From: Vreelandella massiliensis
GTDB taxonomy: Bacteria > Pseudomonadota > Gammaproteobacteria > Pseudomonadales > Halomonadaceae
Reading direction: 5' to 3'
DNA length: 64,000 nt
NCBI RefSeq assembly: GCF_900155385.1
Contig: NZ_LT699745.1
Span: 1,891,561 to 1,955,560, forward strand
Shown: positions 62,850 to 64,000 of the stretch, one piece after another
Layout: every line of letters starts with the position of its first letter
Position numbering within the stretch: the stretch's first letter is position 1
Notes under the pieces: model-generated
Databases searched by the model: none
Seen by the model: only the letters and a program-made list of their open reading frames with translations
What the model was told of the DNA's origin: nothing
Translations under genes and position numbers: made by a program

Positions 62850-63626
62850 GTGAAAATAAACCAGCTGCTGCACAAGATCCCGTATGGCGCCGTTGTGACG
62901 ACCGCCTGGCTGGCGTCACACGGCGTCACCTCGGATCAGGCGCGTAAGCTGGCCAGCAGTGGCTGGCTTAAGCGCGTGGGGCACGGCGCCTACTGCCAAG
63001 CGGGGGAGCCTCTTACCTGGGAGAGCGCTGTTTTCGCCCTGCAGACGAGCGACGACACTGGCTTACCACCGCTGTGGCCGGGTGGCCAGACGGCCCTCGC
63101 ACTGCATGGCTTTTCCCACTACCTGCCCATGGGGGAGAGCACGACGCACCTGTATGGCAGGGAAGCCGCTCGGCTGCCCCGGTGGTTGAGTGATGCTGAG
63201 TGGGCAGGGCGGATGGCACTTCACTCCGAAAAGGGCCTGCCGGTACAGCTTCCCGGCAGCTTCACGGACTACGCGCCGGATAGCAGGGCCTTCAGCTTGC
63301 AGGTATCGACCCCCGAGCGAGCGGTCCTGGAGTGGATCGCCGTGACGCCGAATCAGCTGTTGTTCGGCAGTGAGCTGGTGGACACCTTCGGCGGGCTTAA
63401 CACGCTGCGTCCGCGCCGGCTGCAGGCATTGCTGGAGGGTTGTCGCTCGGTGAGAACGAAGCGTGCCTTTCTGGTGCTGGCTCGCCATGCTGGGCATGCC
63501 TGGTACGGTCGTCTGGAACCACGCCGACTTGACCTCGGCAAAGGCAAGCGGCAGCTCTGCCAGGGCGGAAAGCTGGACAGGGAGTATCACGTGACGGTGC
63601 CGGAGGCGTTCCTGCATGCCGATTGA
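62850..63626 (+). CDS. abiEi: AbiEi-family antitoxin (type IV toxin-antitoxin system)
   Basis: 258 residues from GTG 62850; the ribosome site is weak. The N-terminal winged-helix wHTH (LHKIPYGAVVTTAWLASHGV, then DQARKLASSGWLKRVGHGAY) and the central FHYYLPMG-like GFSHYLPMGESTTHLYG with STPERAVLEWI fit AbiEi_3. AbiEi represses its operon and counters the AbiEii nucleotidyltransferase, protecting against phage by abortive infection. The partner gene overlaps by 11 bases but is broken. Confidence 0.9.
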   Translation: MKINQLLHKIPYGAVVTTAWLASHGVTSDQARKLASSGWLKRVGHGAYCQAGEPLTWESAVFALQTSDDTGLPPLWPGGQTALALHGFSHYLPMGESTTHLYGREAARLPRWLSDAEWAGRMALHSEKGLPVQLPGSFTDYAPDSRAFSLQVSTPERAVLEWIAVTPNQLLFGSELVDTFGGLNTLRPRRLQALLEGCRSVRTKRAFLVLARHAGHAWYGRLEPRRLDLGKGKRQLCQGGKLDREYHVTVPEAFLHAD

Positions 63627-63789
63627 CGCTCGCTACCATGAACAGGTCAGGCTGTTGGTCTCGCTGCTGCCTTTTATCAATGACGAGCCGTGCTTCGCAC
63701 TCAAGGGCGGTACGGCCATCAACCTTTTCGTGCAGCCATTACCTCGACGCTGGCCCTGCTCTGCGAGACTGAGCGGCTGCCGCCGCTAG
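63616..63789 (+). pseudogene. abiEii: AbiEii-type toxin, truncated after about 39 residues
   Basis: The frame from ATG 63616 reads YHEQVRLLVSLLPFINDEP and CFALKGGTAINLFV, the opening of AbiEii nucleotidyltransferases with the GG-T motif. The expected RDMPRLSVDIDL-type continuation is replaced from about 63735 by unrelated sequence, and a stop occurs at 63787-63789. Full members have about 280 residues. The toxin is therefore inactive while its antitoxin remains. Confidence 0.85.
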
Positions 63790-63807
63790 ACAATCAAAGG
63801 AGGCAAT

Positions 63808-64000
63808 ATGGGAAGCCAGAAACCAGTCAAAGTCTGGGTCGATGAAAGTGAGAAGCGAGCGATAGAGAACAACGCCAAAGCCCGGCATGGGGCATGCGTA
63901 GATCGCGAAGAGTATCATAGCTGTCACGAGAGAGGGCGGTATCAAACTGTAAGCCGACGAAATCATCATATTGATAGCTTGGTCGGCATCTATTTCATCT
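63808..64000 (+). CDS. N-terminus of a TraJ/MobC-like relaxosome protein, runs off the window
   Basis: An AGGAGG ribosome site precedes ATG 63808. The first 28 residues (MGSQKPVKVWVDESEKRAIE, then NNAKA) fit the TraJ/MobC plasmid mobilisation family, which nicks with relaxase at oriT. From residue 29 (RHGACVDREEYHS) the sequence no longer fits the expected hydrophobic SVSAYLR-type continuation. The frame is open to the window end. This may be a broken or recombined gene. Confidence 0.5.
   Translation, partial: MGSQKPVKVWVDESEKRAIENNAKARHGACVDREEYHSCHERGRYQTVSRRNHHIDSLVGIYFI

Noticed and set aside
63739-63969. Leftward hydrophobic open frame
   Set aside because: It is antisense to the TraJ/MobC-like and AbiEii fragments, with no ribosome site and no family resemblance.

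Overview
The window reads as a contig from a moderately halophilic gammaproteobacterium, most likely a Halomonas-type organism (inferred from gene families and gene neighbourhoods; no rRNA is present). It is not one continuous natural stretch. Positions 49921-50118 hold library-construction sequence, including a complete 58-base Illumina P5/TruSeq adapter. The MFS gene to the left and the iron-type ABC permease to the right are both cut there, so gene order must not be read across this point.

Region 1 (1-17.7 kb) is a phage or prophage early/replication module, all on the + strand and packed with start-stop overlaps. It encodes dUTPase, a flavin-dependent thymidylate synthase (ThyX), a family A DNA polymerase, a primase-like/D5-type helicase, a Cas4/RecB-like nuclease, a DnaQ-fold exonuclease, an SNF2-type helicase, a VRR-NUC endonuclease and an S24-type repressor. 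Less expected cargo includes a CsrA homologue, an M20/M28-type peptidase and a 648-residue unknown protein. The left end lies outside the window, and no integrase or structural gene is seen.

Region 2 (17.8-37.8 kb) is a cell-surface region. It has a SapC-family gene, two large acidic proteins that share an N-terminal DUF4214-like domain (one with RTX-type repeats), an exopolysaccharide operon (chain-length protein, polymerase, pyruvyl transferase, FrhB-like protein, flippase-like protein, WecG/TagA transferase, GDP-mannose enzyme), and a facing operon that joins a type I secretion system (ABC, HlyD, TolC) to a WcaJ-type priming transferase. The simplest model is that the type I system exports the two acidic proteins as a surface layer and is co-expressed with polysaccharide synthesis.

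Region 3 (38-49.9 kb) holds an AAA ATPase, glyA, a HepT-MntA module, a two-domain polyphosphate kinase 2, a VapBC-like pair, a YbbAP-like ABC system with TesA, an EamA transporter and the truncated MFS gene. REP-like palindromes recur here and at 51.5 kb.

Region 4 (50.1-62.4 kb, past the artefact) has a truncated siderophore-type ABC importer, an ABC exporter, a DUF533 protein, pgpA, msrA, a LysR-mmsA-GMC oxidoreductase locus that resembles 3-hydroxypropionate oxidation genes, a cold-shock protein, an esterase, a lone trpB and a tRNA with CAU anticodon. Immediately after the tRNA comes mobile-element wreckage: a frameshifted tyrosine-integrase remnant, an intact AbiEi gene, a truncated AbiEii gene and the start of a TraJ/MobC-like gene that runs to the window edge.
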